Assembly: GCA_902702965.1 (NCBI GenBank)
Contig: CACRXP010000002.1
Location: forward strand, 628,872-692,871
Reading direction: 5' to 3'
Length of the DNA stretch: 64,000 nt
Origin: Spirometra erinaceieuropaei
Lineage: Eukaryota; Platyhelminthes; Cestoda; Diphyllobothriidea; Diphyllobothriidae
Each line of letters starts with the position of its first letter. Position 1 is the first letter of the stretch. The notes beneath the pieces were generated by a model. That model saw only the letters and a list, made by a program, of their open reading frames with translations, searched no databases and had not been told where the DNA came from. The position numbers and the translations under genes are program-made. Below, one piece after another: positions 1 through 12,039 of this stretch.

Positions 1-59
1 TTATCAAGTACACAGAAGGGTTTGTTATCGTCCAAACGGTACCCAGAATCAACAATATG

Positions 60-560
60 GACAACAATGGCGCTGCATATGTTCCTATTTTCGCCTTTTC
101 TCAGTCAGGCTGGAAGACGTCCTCGTTGTTCTGGATGGGCGCCTTCTCATGTGATGAATATAACCTGTTCTACGAAGGCAAGTGAAGGATTTTATGCGAT
201 CTGAGGTGGTTCGAGCCGACAACATCTCCTAAGCTTCGCGTTAAACAGGATTGGTTGAGAATAATACCCAAACGCTCGCTGTCAAGAAAATTCGTAAAGC
301 AGCTTGATCATGGCACCTTTTCAGGAGCTCACCCGACGCGTCCCTTGAAAAGGGACTTTGATGAACAGGCTCTTCTTTTCTGTCGTCAGTTTGATGGGTT
401 TTGCTGGTCTATCGGCAATACTCTTCGCAATAAACCTGTCAGGAAACCCGTCCTCATGAAGCAGGTTCTGGATATGAAGCTGTCAGGCTATTTGTTAAAA
501 TCAAATTACGACAGTGTGTCATGTGTGCCTCAAGGGGACATTATGCTTGCATCACGGAAG
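60..560 (-). pseudogene. Penelope-like element relic (C-terminal RT / endonuclease linker)
   Basis: Read on the minus strand this stretch gives broken pieces typical of PLE polyproteins after the reverse transcriptase: a 'GFPDRFI' piece, then 'LTTEKKSLFIKVPFQG', then 'YYSQPILFNAKL'. They correspond to the family's 'GYP..FI', 'LPFKG' and 'LFSTNPVL' blocks. Stops and frame changes interrupt it, so it cannot make protein. It resembles the second PLE family in this window (relics at 11340-11960 and 38030-38510), which shares the 'LFSTNPVL' block. The GIY-YIG nuclease motif is not clear here. Boundaries are approximate. Confidence 0.5.
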
Positions 561-1724
561 ACCTCCAACGCGCTCGTGGTGGTCTGAGCCAAAAACGTTT
601 GGGCCATCTCCATCATTACTACCACACGGCGACAGATGTCTTACAGTCTCCAGCCCGATGGGTTGTTCCAAAACAGGGCGTTTACGAAAAATGAATGCTG
701 AAACACATCTTCAACAAAGTGTGTCTTAGATATCTTTTAGGTGACTTTCAGTTAACTCAGGTTACCCGCACTTAGACGTGTGTGTCATATGCTCTGGTTG
801 ACTAAGAGTTGAGAATGCGTAATCCTTGTTTAAAAACTGTTCTTCTTAGTAGGCGAGGGAAGACTAAGCTTACGCCAACAGCTGACGATGTGTCACGTCC
901 TACCTACTCTGTCACTACATCGTAAACAATCAACTGCAGTTGTGTCATTCAGTTTGAAAGCCTAATATGGTCAGCGATCCAGTTTACCAGCGACCTGTAG
1001 TGACGTGAAAAAGCGTTTTGTTTTAATGCGCCAAGAAACTTTAACAACTCTCGATGTCAATTTATCGTCACGCTGCATTCTTGCGGCTACTATGTTCTTT
1101 CTAATTCTACTCGCGATAGGCCGGTTTATTACCTACGTTGGTGACCCCAACGCGATACGAACACACAGACCTTTGGTTGAAACGCCTATCAGCATTAAAA
1201 AGTATTGTCTTGCGTGCCAACAGGTCCGAATTCATTTTTAACTTGAAGCAGTAGGTTGATGTAGCATTGCTAACAGTCAGCAGAAGAGATTTTTAGATTT
1301 GGAAAGGTCATATAAATAGGTACTGGCAAACGAATCAAAGTACATTTTCGAGCACAGGTGTGGTAATAAATCTAAACTGAACTCGAACCTCAGTGTAGTT
1401 GATGCAACAGGGCTGATTTAACCTAGAACTTGGTGTGCAGCCGATTGTTCGAGAACGAACCTCCCAGAGCGGATGAGCGAAACACTCATGTGAAGCATTG
1501 TGGTGGTCTACAAGTGAACGTGAAACGGCTGCATTCGCACTCATCTCTGTCACTTTCGGGTTAAACGGCTTGGTACACGTCAGCAGTTGTTGCCGCGTGA
1601 AATTAAACCTGTGAATTGTTCACTCAGTTGCTCTATCGAGCAAACTCTGGTTTCTAAGTCTGTTCAGAAAAGCCCTAGTGTAGAATAGTAACTTTAAGGA
1701 CAGTGGTGGATAAGGATGGCATTT
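561..1724. other. No gene recognised
   Basis: Only short open frames of fewer than 80 codons occur here, with no recognisable domain or splice pattern. I see no repeat shared with the rest of the window. Confidence 0.4.
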
Positions 1725-1725
1725 T

Positions 1726-2525
1726 AAAGAAGACGAAAGCACGATCACTGGGGCAGTAGATTTATTGGCCTTAGCTTTCGAACTCGAACTGGAGTTCATC
1801 ATCAGAGACTTCTAGAGTGCAGAAACGTGTGAACATTTATATCGTTGTTCCATGCGGGCGAGGAGCTACGTCCGTGGCTAGGTCTGGTTTGTGCCGCCTG
1901 GTCCACGATGGGTCCCCGGCGTGGTGACGCCGTTTGTACTTCGCAACGATGTGAGCTGCGTCATCTGGCTTCGTGGGCGGAGTGCGTGATAACACACAGG
2001 CAAATCGATGTGTCTATTGATAGAGTTGGTGTCCGACACCCACGCCTCCAACAGTTCTCGCCCCGCCTTGTTGTCGGCTCGCGCCAATATCCGCGTGTTG
2101 GCGAAGTCGAACTCATGGCCTTCCGCCAGCGTGTGAGTGGCGGCTTGAGATAGTGGGTCACCTCTTTGGACGGCCCGTTTGTGCTCAAGTATTCGTGAAC
2201 TGAGACGTCGTCCTGTTTGACCTGTGTAGTGGCAAGGACAGTTTTGGCACGGGATTTGATAGACTACGCCCGACTGCTCACCTGAGTCCAGCCGACTCTT
2301 CATTTTCATTCTACTGCTACGCATGGTAGCCGCCGGATAATGAGCGATGCCCACGCCGTTCCAGTGATCGTGCCTTCGTCTTCTTTTAAACAAGAACCTG
2401 GGATGCGCATATTCTCTTCCATTCTTAAGGATGGAATTTGTTAATATATTGCTTCGCCAGTCGAAGTCCCTCGGTCCTCCATCCTCCGAGATACCAGACT
2501 TCTGAAACTCCCAACCTCTCAAAGC
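1726..2525 (-). mobile_element. 5'-truncated Penelope-like element (endonuclease end plus 3' tail)
   Basis: The left edge (about 1726-1815) is the 3' tail shared by many copies in this window: a GAA-rich end, a CGATCAC block, 'TTTATTGGCC' and 'CATCATCAGAGAC'. The endonuclease coding part follows at 1878-2522 on the same minus strand. The reverse transcriptase is missing, so the copy is truncated at its 5' end, as expected for target-primed insertion. Confidence 0.75.
1878..2522 (-). CDS. PLE GIY-YIG endonuclease fragment
   Basis: An open frame of about 214 codons carrying the nuclease domain PLEs use to nick the target before reverse transcription. In order it shows 'GVVYQIPC..C' (GIY-like strand), 'YTGQTGRRL' (YIG-like strand), 'RILEH' (with the catalytic-type Arg and the Glu-His pair), and 'ATHTLAEGHEFDF', 'ILARADN', 'RELLEAW' and 'SINRHIDLPVCY', the conserved C-terminal blocks of EN-containing PLEs. 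The first 60 residues do not look like PLE and are probably read-through from flanking DNA. It is a fragment of a larger polyprotein, so independent expression is unlikely. The family call is firm; function in this copy is doubtful. Confidence 0.75.
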   Translation of the reverse strand: MRGWEFQKSGISEDGGPRDFDWRSNILTNSILKNGREYAHPRFLFKRRRRHDHWNGVGIAHYPAATMRSSRMKMKSRLDSGEQSGVVYQIPCQNCPCHYTGQTGRRLSSRILEHKRAVQRGDPLSQAATHTLAEGHEFDFANTRILARADNKAGRELLEAWVSDTNSINRHIDLPVCYHALRPRSQMTQLTSLRSTNGVTTPGTHRGPGGTNQT

Positions 2526-3768
2526 CCGGTTTTTTTATCGCCTAGAACGCTGCGTAGCGTGTAACTAGCAGAACATCAGACTCAGTTTTAAAAGACCATC
2601 TCAGCGAATAAGAGTCAACCCAGTGGCTTTTAACGTCACCCTTCGAGTCCGAGGTCGTCGTGTAGAATACATGACAGCGGAATAACATAAACCATCGACA
2701 CGCAACCGCACTTTTGGCATACAGCGATTAGGGACATCGCATCGTTGGCAGGAGTTTAGATAATGCCCTCTCCCCTGATCTGCTTTAAACGCCAGCCTTC
2801 ATGTGTGATTAACTAGCACAGGTATGCGTGTTAGGCACATAAGGGTCTCAAGACAAGCACCTCAGAAAGCGGAAAACAAACAAATGAGGGTTCTACAACG
2901 TCAGTAAATGCAAATCCAAGTGGCCTGTAAGGGAGGGATAGACTATCTGATTGACCGATGGTGGCGCCAACTACTTAACCGAACGAGGTCATTGCATCCC
3001 CATGGATTGGTCTGGCGCCCAACCCTTACCTGTTGGCCCATGGACTGTTGAGTACTACAACCCTACCTCGGCAATCTCTTCGATTGACTGGGGGTATGGA
3101 TTCGAAGAGCAAGTGTCTCTCTCTCTCCTACTCTGATGTACTTGTACGTTAAGCCTATTTCGGTCACGGGAGAGAAACCAGTCATTTCGTGGCGTGCATA
3201 GACACCGGTCTTATGTCAAGTCATCCACAGCACCGAGTTTCCGCCTCAATCATTTTGATTTATTTGTGCCAGTGGATCACGGCAGTACTCTTAGAAAAGG
3301 GTGGGGCTGGCACTGCACACAATTATCCCGCTCACGCCCATGAAGCTCACAGTACGACATTCTTGCTCTGTTTAACAAACACAACACCTCTCTAGTCTTG
3401 TGTCTCAGACTACTTGTGATAGCTTTCTTGCTGTAATTGCGGTGGGATTCGGTTGCCGTACCGGTGCCTAAGCAGACCTAAGTAGGGAGGCACTGCCTGT
3501 CGAGAAGCGGGGAAATGCCTGTTCACCCAGTTGCCGTCTACCTGGCAGAAGGTATTGGGGGTCCTCAGCGAAGGTTAGCTGCGAAGTCGACAAACTCCGG
3601 CGGCGGTGCGCGACCAGGATGAGGAAGGCTATAGTCCGTCAATCCGACTGCCCAATAAGATGTCGGAGAGTCTTCTATGACATGTCGAACAGAAAGCACC
3701 GTCGAATAAACGCCTCTTGCTATCTCTATCTTTCGACCTAAATGTTCATTCAAAGGATAAGGTGACTG
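2526..3768. other. No gene recognised
   Basis: Short open frames only. No domain, tRNA or clear repeat was recognised. Confidence 0.4.
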
Positions 3769-4723
3769 CTAATGAATCAACACTTCTATAAAACTCCTAA
3801 ATCCCTTTAATAAACAATTTTTTTCTATTATGAACTTAGCAACTTTGTCTTCCATTTCACTGCCGTGAGTCTCAACGCGCCGGTACAGCACCCTTACGCA
3901 ACTGCGTTTGTGATTGATCAGGTGGTTGCTATTGAAGTTCAGTATTTGTGTCGTATATATCGCCTTCCTGAACACTTTGGTTTTCAGGCCACCACAATCT
4001 TTGCGGCAGACGAGGACATCCAGAAAGGCCAGCTGATTGTTTTCCTCCTCCTCCATCGTAAATTGAATGTCCGAGAAGACGGCGTTGAGATGTTCTTTGA
4101 GTGTCAGCACCTGATCCCGTTCGATGACGACGAAGGTGTTATCCACATACCGAGCACAGAATTTCGGTCTGCGTTGTCGGAAAACCAGCAACTCTAGTCG
4201 TTGTAGGACCACCTCGACTATGAGTCCCGAAATCGGCGAACACATTGGCGTTCCCCTCACCTGCTCGTAGATTGTTCCGTCGAACGTAAAGTACGTCTTG
4301 AGACAAAACTTCAGGGGCTGGATGATTTGGGCGTGTCCGAGGCGATTCTCCGTTTCGTCGTATTTCTCTCGTAGGAGTAGTTCGATGGTCTCGACTGCCA
4401 GATCCTGTGGGATAGAAGTAAAAAGGGACGTGACATCAAAGGAAACCAATGACATCGCTTGGCAGGAGACTTATTCCTTTAAGTTTCTCCAAGAATTGCG
4501 TTGACGAGGTGACTGTGGTGTTCGAATCGGAGGTCAGAAACTTGAGACGTTGGAACAGCGACTTTGCCAGTCTGTAGTTTGGAGTGCCCTTTAGTGATAC
4601 GATAGGCCGGAGAGGAGCGTCCTCCTTGTGTACTTTTAGGAGACCGTAGAATCGGGCTAGGGCCGTTTCTTGTGCTCTTGCCATGCGTCGGTCGATTGTC
4701 GATATGGTACCTGAATTCTCCAT
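3769..4723 (-). pseudogene. Penelope-like reverse transcriptase fragment (frameshifted)
   Basis: Two overlapping minus-strand frames (4723-4436, then 4455-3769) together encode a PLE reverse transcriptase. The upstream frame has 'FYGLLKVHKEDAPLRPIVSL', the PLE finger motif. The downstream frame has 'VSFDVTSLFTSIP' (motif A), 'GTPMCSPISGL' (motif B), 'ARYVDNTFVVIE' (catalytic motif C), 'LAFLDVLVCR' and 'HKRSCVRVLYRRVETH'. A frame change near 4440-4455 breaks it. Motif C reads YVDN where active enzymes have Y-x-DD, so the second catalytic Asp is lost. The linker and endonuclease of the same family lie next door on the opposite strand (4725-5740). Confidence 0.85.
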
Positions 4724-4724
4724 T

Positions 4725-5740
4725 GATCAGTCACAAACGCAGTTGCGTAAGGGTGCTATACCGGCGCGTTGAAACTCACGACAGTGAAATGGAAAACAAA
4801 GTTGCTGAATTAAAATATCTTCGAAGGGTAATGAGAGCCAATGGTTACCCACGCAACTTTGTCAACCAGTGCATACGAAAACGACACCAGAGACCAAATC
4901 CAAACGGTCCCTAATTTTGCGGGTTCTTCCGTACGTGAAGAACGTCTCGGAAGCCGTCAGTCTTCTTCTCGCTCCATTTGGAGTTGGGGTTGCACACAGG
5001 CCAGAAGTAACCTTTAGGCGCCAAGTCATGAGGCCAAAAGACCCGCTGCTACGACAGGAAACGTCTGGAGTCGTTTAACGGATCCGGTGCAGTTGCAGAC
5101 AAAGCATCTACGTCGGAGAAACTGGGAGATTACTCCGTACGCGACTTGCCGAGCACGCAGCAGCAGTGAGGCGGGGAGACGTTAACTCTCAGGTGGCGGC
5201 ACACTCGACGGGACCCGGCCATATTTTCCATTTTCAAGAGGCTGATATCCTCGCAAGGGGTGACAACCGCGTGAGCCGCGAGCTGCTCGAGTCATGGTTC
5301 TCAGACCCGCAATCCATCAACAGGCGCAATGACCTCCCGGTGCCATATTCCGTGCTGAGATTTTCCCTGCGCAGGGGAATCAGTCACGTGGGGAGGGTGC
5401 GGGCGAGCAATTATCCCAGTGACAGTGAGCCAATTTGCCGAGCAATCGTCACACCAGCATCCAACACGGATGGCGAAATCACGGCCATTAACGTCTCGGA
5501 CTCGGACTGACAAGTCACCACCGCACCAAGTACGATCCCAGCGGTGATTGCGAGAGCTATTAATTACAGTGCGCATATGGTTCCACGGCAGCCACGTGCT
5601 ATAAATACTGTACTCCTTGTGCCACCATCACCTTTATCTGCGACTGTATCTGATGATGGATTCGAGTGAGAATCCGAAAAATCAGGCAAATAAATTTCTT
5701 GTTCCAGTGATCGCATCTTCGTCTTCTGAACTGCTACCCG
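4725..5740 (+). pseudogene. Penelope-like element C-terminal part, endonuclease relic and 3' tail
   Basis: On the plus strand it starts with 'HKRSCVRVLYRRVETH', repeating in inverse orientation the end of the neighbouring RT fragment. It continues with 'GYPRNFVNQCI', 'LPYVKNVSEAV' (after a frame change), a decayed GIY-YIG region, and an open stretch at 5166-5510 with 'VAAHSTGPGHIFHFQEADIL', 'ARGDN', 'SRELLESWF' and 'SINRRNDLPVPYSVL'. The non-coding 3' tail follows at about 5620-5735, with 'GATGATGGATTCGAGTGAGA' and the GTTCCAGTGATCGC end block. Several stops and shifts disable it. Confidence 0.8.
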
Positions 5741-6569
5741 GATCTCGCCCATTCGCTTCTATCAGCACACTCGGAGGCCTCCAAATTTCCCTGCGAGGGT
5801 TCAACCACCACTTAGACAACGTATTGCTGAAAGGAAACGTTCTGCGAGGAAATAAGCATTGACTGCCAGGGGCTTCCTCCTGACTGTCTCCAATCCCTTC
5901 GCCGCACTGCAGTAGACAAAATCGCCTATGAAGCCTCTTCAGAGGTGAATAACTGTCTTTAAAAGAGCATATCATCTGACATACCGCCCAGAGTGCACTG
6001 AGCCACACCGGGCGTCGTAATGGCAAAAATTGGATTTCTGATGCAAAAATTTCTTTGATTAATGGTGCATAGATGGCGATTGGTAGACGCGGCGCCATTG
6101 ACCGAAATATGCAGATACAGAACTTGACTCCGGACGACTGACAGGGGACACAGTATTCTTGTCATGACCAAACTTCTGGTAGATAACACGTTCTCGACTT
6201 AGAACGGCAAGCTGATGAATGTGTCCATCGTCTGCCCATCCTCAAGATTAGGCTGTAAGTCCAACTACGTCATGTGTTGCTTTCCAATTTGGTTCTTATC
6301 TTTTCGTATGTTTTTTCAAGTAAGTTAGCTCAAATTTTCAGATGGGTCTATCCCGCTTGTCTGGATCCTGCAGCGTTACCTTCTTCAGCCCTTAATCATG
6401 TGTTTTCTTCGCGATTTGATAAAAATTAGGCATATCATCTTTTCCAATCCGCCCCATTTTCGCGCCATCTATTTCAAAGTAAGTTCCATAAAAACCGGAA
6501 GGACTAATCAATTCACTTATTTCTCCGGTTGGCTGGGTTAAGCGATCCGAAGCGGTCAACTGAAAAAGA
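5741..6569. other. No gene recognised
   Basis: After the PLE tail, 5741-5770 carries the 'LLPGSRPFASI' block that also follows other PLE tails in this window. The rest has only short frames and no recognised element. Confidence 0.35.
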
Positions 6570-7243
6570 AAAAGGACTCACAGGAAGAGATTTATTGGAC
6601 TGCTGACGTTTCGGAGAGCTTAATCGGCTCACGATCGTCAAAGCGTTAAATGCAAATGGCTTTCCGGACTACCCTGTTTTGGGTGTTTAGTCCGAGGAAT
6701 CATTGGCACGACTCACGGACTAAACACTCATGGGGTTTTTCATGCGTTGCTAAATATTTTTGTCCAATTACTTAAAATTGCGAGTTGCTGTTGCACGAGT
6801 TTAATTGTTATCTGCCATTTTTCATTAGAAAAAGTCAGTCAGACTATTTTTATCCTAACAGATTGCAATATTTTTTTACCTGAAAAAGTGCAGTTTAAAA
6901 ACCTGCCGCCATCTCATACAGAGTATCTCTCGGAATAAACACCCAAAAGAGGGCAGTCGACCTTGAGTTAATCTACTCTTTTTTCTTTCGCTGTTTTGGA
7001 CCTTTGACGGTGGTTGGTGGGCTTGAAAACTGCGTGCGTTATGAATCATCGTCTCGGTGTCGGGTAGCTGAGTCTCCGCGGCGGTTGTTCGTTCTGTTGG
7101 CACTTCAGTTCACCCGTCGGATGAGTTCGTCGTCAGCCCGCGTCTGCTCGGTCTTCTTAAGTTCTGCGTGGTCATCTTGTCCTGATCGTTGCGTATTTAA
7201 TAACCCAGGACGTTATAGGCCGCAGGAAGGTCAAAATGGCTGT
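6570..7243 (-). pseudogene. Penelope-like element relic (3' tail and endonuclease C-terminus)
   Basis: The left end contains the PLE tail block ('TTTATTGG', then 'GACGTTTCGGA') near 6590-6625. The right part on the minus strand ends with 'SHFDLPAAYNVLGY', matching the 'N.H.DLPAAY..L' end of PLE endonucleases. The sequence between is decayed. It abuts a plus-strand PLE fragment at 7245. Confidence 0.5.
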
Positions 7244-7244
7244 T

Positions 7245-7560
7245 GGTGTAGTCACAAGGCGAATACCGCACTCCGACAGCAATCCCCCTCTGTCGCGCAA
7301 ATTCAGCCGTATTCACACCCTTTTCAAGAGAGTCGCAACACATTGCAGCACGCCGGCAGAGAAAAGGGCTGAGAAAGTATGTCTTCAGAACCTCTTCAGA
7401 GCCAATGGGTGTCCAAGGCACTTTATCTAGCAAGGCAGGCGCCAAGATAACAGACCACGATCAAAGGGGCAGCATTCCGAAGTCTGTAGGTCCATTTCCC
7501 ACATAAAGGAGCCTCTGGGGCGGTTTGTCGACCGTTACACTCCGCCAGAGTAGGCATAGT
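7245..7560 (+). pseudogene. Penelope-like linker fragment
   Basis: The plus-strand frame shows 'LSRKFSRIHTLFKRVATH', then 'TPAEKRAEKVCLQNLFRANG' and 'CPRHFI'. These match the 'HKRSCVR.LYRR.E.H' and 'L...F.ANGYPRNFV' blocks between RT and endonuclease in the PLE of this window. It stops after about 60 codons. It sits head to head with the minus-strand endonuclease end just upstream. Confidence 0.6.
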
Positions 7561-7650
7561 CAATCGACTCCAGGGAATGGGCAACGCATCCAGAATTCGA
7601 CCAGTAAACTGCTCGACCGTTTTTAAATCTCGTTGTAGGATAATATCAGC

Positions 7651-8275
7651 TTAAAAGACATAAGAAACACCGGCAGCAGAAAAGAGCATTTGGATGACTC
7701 GTTTTAAAGTTAACAGATCATTTTTGAGCAAAGTAAGAAAAATGATAGGAGAACAGTAAAAAATAAGAGGATGAATGCAGGCATCTATGAATCGCAAGAG
7801 CAAGGGGTGAAGTCTGTGGTATGAACGTAAACGACGAATGTAATAAAGAAGTTTACGAACTTTAGTGAAAAGGGATTCGATATGGAGGGTAAATGGTAGC
7901 TTTGATGACAAAGTAACGTCATGGTACTTGAAAGGGGATATCTCGTTGGGAAGGATGTCCAGGCATTCAAAACTAGGAGAGGGCCGCAGTCGTAAAATAC
8001 ACTGAAATAATTTTTGATTGTTCATTAAGAGACCATTTTCCTATGACCATACTGAGGCATGGTCAGGGCCATCCTTCGGAGACTGGAGATATGTCCGACT
8101 TTTGAGAGGATGACCAACAACCACATTATCAGCATTTGGGGATCTTAGTTCATCAGATTGGAGAGAAAAGAGGTGAGAGAATAAAATGGAACCTTGGGGA
8201 ACTCCATCGAAAGGCATCTCTACCTTCCTGTTGTCTATAAGGTCCTGCGTTATTTCATATGATAGTTCGACCGTC
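7651..8275 (-). pseudogene. Non-LTR (LINE) reverse transcriptase relic
   Basis: The minus-strand translation upstream of 8036 has 'GVPQGSILFSHLFSLQSDEL' (RT motif B) and 'NADNVVVG', a degenerate catalytic box where ADD is expected. After one stop it reads 'NGLLMNNQK', then a thumb-like region with 'IESLFTKVRKLLYYIRRLRS' and 'FIDACIHPLIFYCSPIIF', arranged as at the C-terminal end of LINE reverse transcriptases. The in-frame break and the altered catalytic box show it is dead. It differs from the LINE at 28802-29770. Confidence 0.65.
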
Positions 8276-8282
8276 ATGACCG

Positions 8283-8505
8283 ACGATGTCCCCTGTGCTC
8301 TCCGCGGAAGGGTGAGAGCAGGCACGATGACTTGCGCGTGAGTCCTTTTATAGTGGTAGTAGGCCTGCGCTGCATATACCGCACTCACTCCGTCCCCACC
8401 TGGACCCGGTATCAAGACGTAGTCAAGAAGACCGGAGGCGGAAGAGGGTGCAGGTTGTTGGCACGGCCGGACCCACACCCAGGCGTATCACCACACCTGG
8501 TTCAC
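8283..8505 (-). repeat. Dispersed repeat family C, copy 1
   Basis: Reverse-complemented, this matches copies at about 20560-20760 and 25100-25340. Shared blocks are 'CTCTTCCGCCTCCGGTCTTC', a 'TTGATACC' or 'TTGACACC' block, 'GAGTGCGG', 'CACTATAAAAGGACTCACGC' and 'GGGGACATCGTC' or similar. The TATAAAA core suggests a promoter-bearing element such as a retroelement leader or LTR. The class is unknown. Confidence 0.55.
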
Positions 8506-8510
8506 AAAAA

Positions 8511-11339
8511 AAAACAATTGACCAGGATTTTAACCAGCAACAACAACAATAGGAGACGACAGCGGTTCCATATGACGCGGTAGGAGTCGGCAACTGGGCC
8601 TGCCACCACACCCAGAATGTTGGAATCGATTACGGGTGCACATTCCAGATAACGCCAGCCAGAATCCAATGTGGCCTCTGTGTTGGTCCAGTACATCTAC
8701 CGTGTGGGCCGTTTTAGGGGGCGCGATTAAATGCCCAAAGACCGGGACGAGACGTTCACACAGTAGTTAATAAAAGCTCATCGGACACAACCTGACGACA
8801 AACTCACCCGGCTGGTGAGCGAAAGAGAGTCACCAGACCAAACAACTTCTCGGTTACACAGGGAACCTCAGTCACCCTGAACCGTCAATACATCCCTTCC
8901 ATCACTAATTATTTCGTCCTTTGGTCACCTAATCCGGGCTTGCCCGCCAATCCTTACCGGTCGGAACTGTGACATGTCAGTGCAGTTGACTCCAATACGC
9001 CGGGGAGAAGGTTGCATTTACCGTCGCGTACCCTGCTCTAAACGGACTTTTTATGGTTTTCAGTCAGTCAAGACACTCTAAGCAGACTTCCTGCCTTTAA
9101 CCGATATTTTTTAAAGACTCTTCTCACAAAATTTATAAATACTTGAAATTGACTTGGACTTGCGAACAGAAGAGTATGCGAACCAACTGCAACGCACGCA
9201 CCTATATAGAGTCCTGTGACACGGAACCGTAGCTGTCACCGAACAACCACACTCGGAATTAGCAAAACGCTATTTCGTATCGCTCCAGCTGTTGCCAGGC
9301 AGCATAGACTTCAGAAAATTAGTCGGTATGGATAGGTTGTGAAACCCTACTAGGTTCAATGTATATAAATGACTATTGTATTTATTTTGGTGGGCCTTGT
9401 TTAGTTTATCAGTTCATAGCTACAGGAAGTCACCCTTTAAATATTACCCAGCACAATAATATAACCACAATCACCAAGTTTTTTTCCAGTAGAGTCACCT
9501 TAGAGACAAATTACTTAGCATGAGATGGCCTCGCTTTTCGCCCCCTTTATGTAATCCGTTTCTTCCAAAAAGGCAACTACATCCTTTTGTCATTGGTGTA
9601 CCTACCATACAGCGCGTGCACTAAGGATCGTCGGCTGCGTTTTGGTCTATTTTTTCGGCTTTCACAATATCTCCAAACGGTTTCTGTTGTTGAACGTGTA
9701 CGCCATGGCTTACTTACTTCTTCATAACCACTAGTAAGACAGTTGAATTCAGTTGAGTTTATATACAAAAAATTTATTTGCAAATGGTCGTTAACTTGCG
9801 TTCAGGAAGGAGCACTTAAGTTCCCTCTTCGGGAAGCCGTTGCCTCGGATATGCTTCCGCAATATGTGACAGGGATATTTCACACGCTTGTTTGAGGCCA
9901 ACGCTCTTTAGGCAAAACCACAGACGACATTGAACCCCGCCTACGTGGACCCATATTGCCCGACGCGACACCGGAGCCCTTACGGCTTTTTACTTCGACA
10001 TCGGCCGTACCGGAATACATATCTTTGTGACTTCGATTATTTCCTCCGTCTTGATCAGAAGGTCAAGCTGCGGTTGTTTGACTTTCCTGAGACCTGGAGC
10101 CGGCGGCCTGCAATTTAGAAAAAAACAACCATTATTACCTACTCTGTCCATAAACGAATTTCATTATTTGACTTTTTCTTTGTTCATTAGGGTGTACTTC
10201 CATAGTGCCTCTAATATCCATGTGCAGCACGCCACCTCGCGGTAAATTTTCACAATTGCAATATTTGGCACTTACCGTTCTTCTCTCCTATTGTTTTTTC
10301 GTTCCTTTGGTTTCTGAGTTGTCGTAAATTTGTAAGTGTCGGATCATTCTAATGCATCTTGTTTATCATTCAATCAACGCGCTCAATTATGTTGCTGTGT
10401 ATAGACGTAGAAGAAGGATTTCACCGGAAATCTATCTATTTTTGGGTTTTGTTGCATGCATTTAGCCTCCCTCCGCAGTCATGCTCCATCCCTAAAACCC
10501 CTATTACCACCAATCCTGGGGTTACTGGATGCGAAGTGAGGTTACACAATCTACCGTTGCCGATTAGTTGTGTCGTGAAGGGGACAAAGCATCGATTACT
10601 TAGCTTGGACAGATCCTACGGTAGGCCAGTCAGGCGTCGCGGGCGCAGCGAACCCACTCGTCCCCTAAATTGGAACCCAAAGTAATTTTAGAGTACATTT
10701 GCCGATCACAACATACGCACCTGAGAGGTACGTTGTTTGGTCGTCGTGCAGAGAGGAATACACCAAATGCTTCCGCATGTTTTTAATACTGACTGCAAAG
10801 TACCTTAAATTAAAATCATTTCCATTTTTTTCCCTCGCGGGACCTGTGCAGACAACGAGCATATTTTCGATCGTGCTATTTAAGGTTTGCCGACTAGCAA
10901 GCAGTCTACCATCGGACGGCACACTTTTCTGTAAGTTTCGGACACGAAGTGACTGGACGCAGCAAGCAGTCATGTGTGCACATTCTCCTTACCTCTCTCT
11001 CCACAAACGTCTGTCCACTAGAAAGATAGTAAACTGTGGTTAAACGGCGCACCGCAGCGCCGGAAAGTGGATCGGTAAGATGGTCGCTCTATCACTGACA
11101 GCCCACGCATTTTTTTCAGTGCCTAGATTAGGGTGTATAATCGCTTAGCTGTCCGAAATTGAGACAAACAGTGGCACACAGGCGATAAATAACTGACAAG
11201 CGAAATGTTGCGTATTAAATTATGGTCCGGAAGTACGACAGTTATGCTGACAGATTTACTGGGGGAAAAACTACCGAGAGACCCCTAATATCCATTACAC
11301 TTACGGCGGAAAGGGAAACTCTGTTTCTCAAGTGAACTC
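8511..11339. other. No gene recognised; AT-rich intergenic sequence
   Basis: The longest open frames are about 115 codons (10665-11043, overlapping on both strands) with no recognisable domain. 9350-9800 is AT-rich. I see no shared repeat. Confidence 0.35.
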
Positions 11340-11379
11340 CTGAAAAGACACCTTAGCCTGGCTGTCTGATAAACGTTCC

Positions 11380-11960
11380 CGGCGACAAGAGTTCGGATAT
11401 TATTCTCAACCAACCCTGTTTTAGGCGGAGAAGATAAGGATAGGTTGCCAGCTCATACCACCTCAATGTGCATCTACTTCTTTGTTTGTTCCTGTATAGC
11501 AGGCTACATCGATTGCACGAGCAAGCGCATGGTTGCGGAAAGGCGGAATTAAGGACATAGACAACGCCATTCCCGCACACCTCGTTGATTCTGCGCATCG
11601 CGTGGACCACAATGAAGTTTACAAGGTCCCACCGAACCGCCTTAAGCCACTAGGTCAGCGTGCGCTAGCAACAGCAGAAGCAACTGCCATCAGGTGACGA
11701 AAGTCGGTGTTGTGCGCGCAGAAGAACCTGGAATTAGCCCCACGCCTATCGTGGCCAGAGGTTGGTTAACTGCGTGCATTCCTCCGCGCCCTTCTCCCTA
11801 GCACCCCACTCCCCCTCCCCGCATTCACACAGTCCACTTGAATAAAAAGACGATATGTAATCGATTTCCCTTATCACTCACACATTTTACTTGTACCCCA
11901 TTCCCATTTAAATGCAGTGGTCCGACGAGAACCCGTCGGAGCACACGAATGCTCGCTGAT
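11380..11960 (+). pseudogene. Penelope-like element (second family): endonuclease relic and 3' UTR
   Basis: Plus-strand pieces read 'ILFSTNPVLG', 'TSMCIYFFVCSC', a degenerate GIY-YIG nuclease, 'HLVDSAHRVDHNEV', 'YKVPPNRLKPL', 'LATAEATAIR' and 'VLCAQKNLE'. This is the block order of a flatworm PLE endonuclease with a Cys-x-Cys linker. Frame changes and stops interrupt it. A pyrimidine-rich 3' UTR follows, with AATAAA at 11841 and the block 'GTAATCGATTTCCCTTATC'. The copy at 38030-38510 is collinear, so the two define the 3' end of one family. Confidence 0.65.
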
Positions 11961-12039
11961 TGGTCTTCTGAATCCTCCATGGGAATTTTCGCAACAAATA
12001 TTTGAGGTTAACTGACGGAAGGTGAAACGGTTTGAATAC

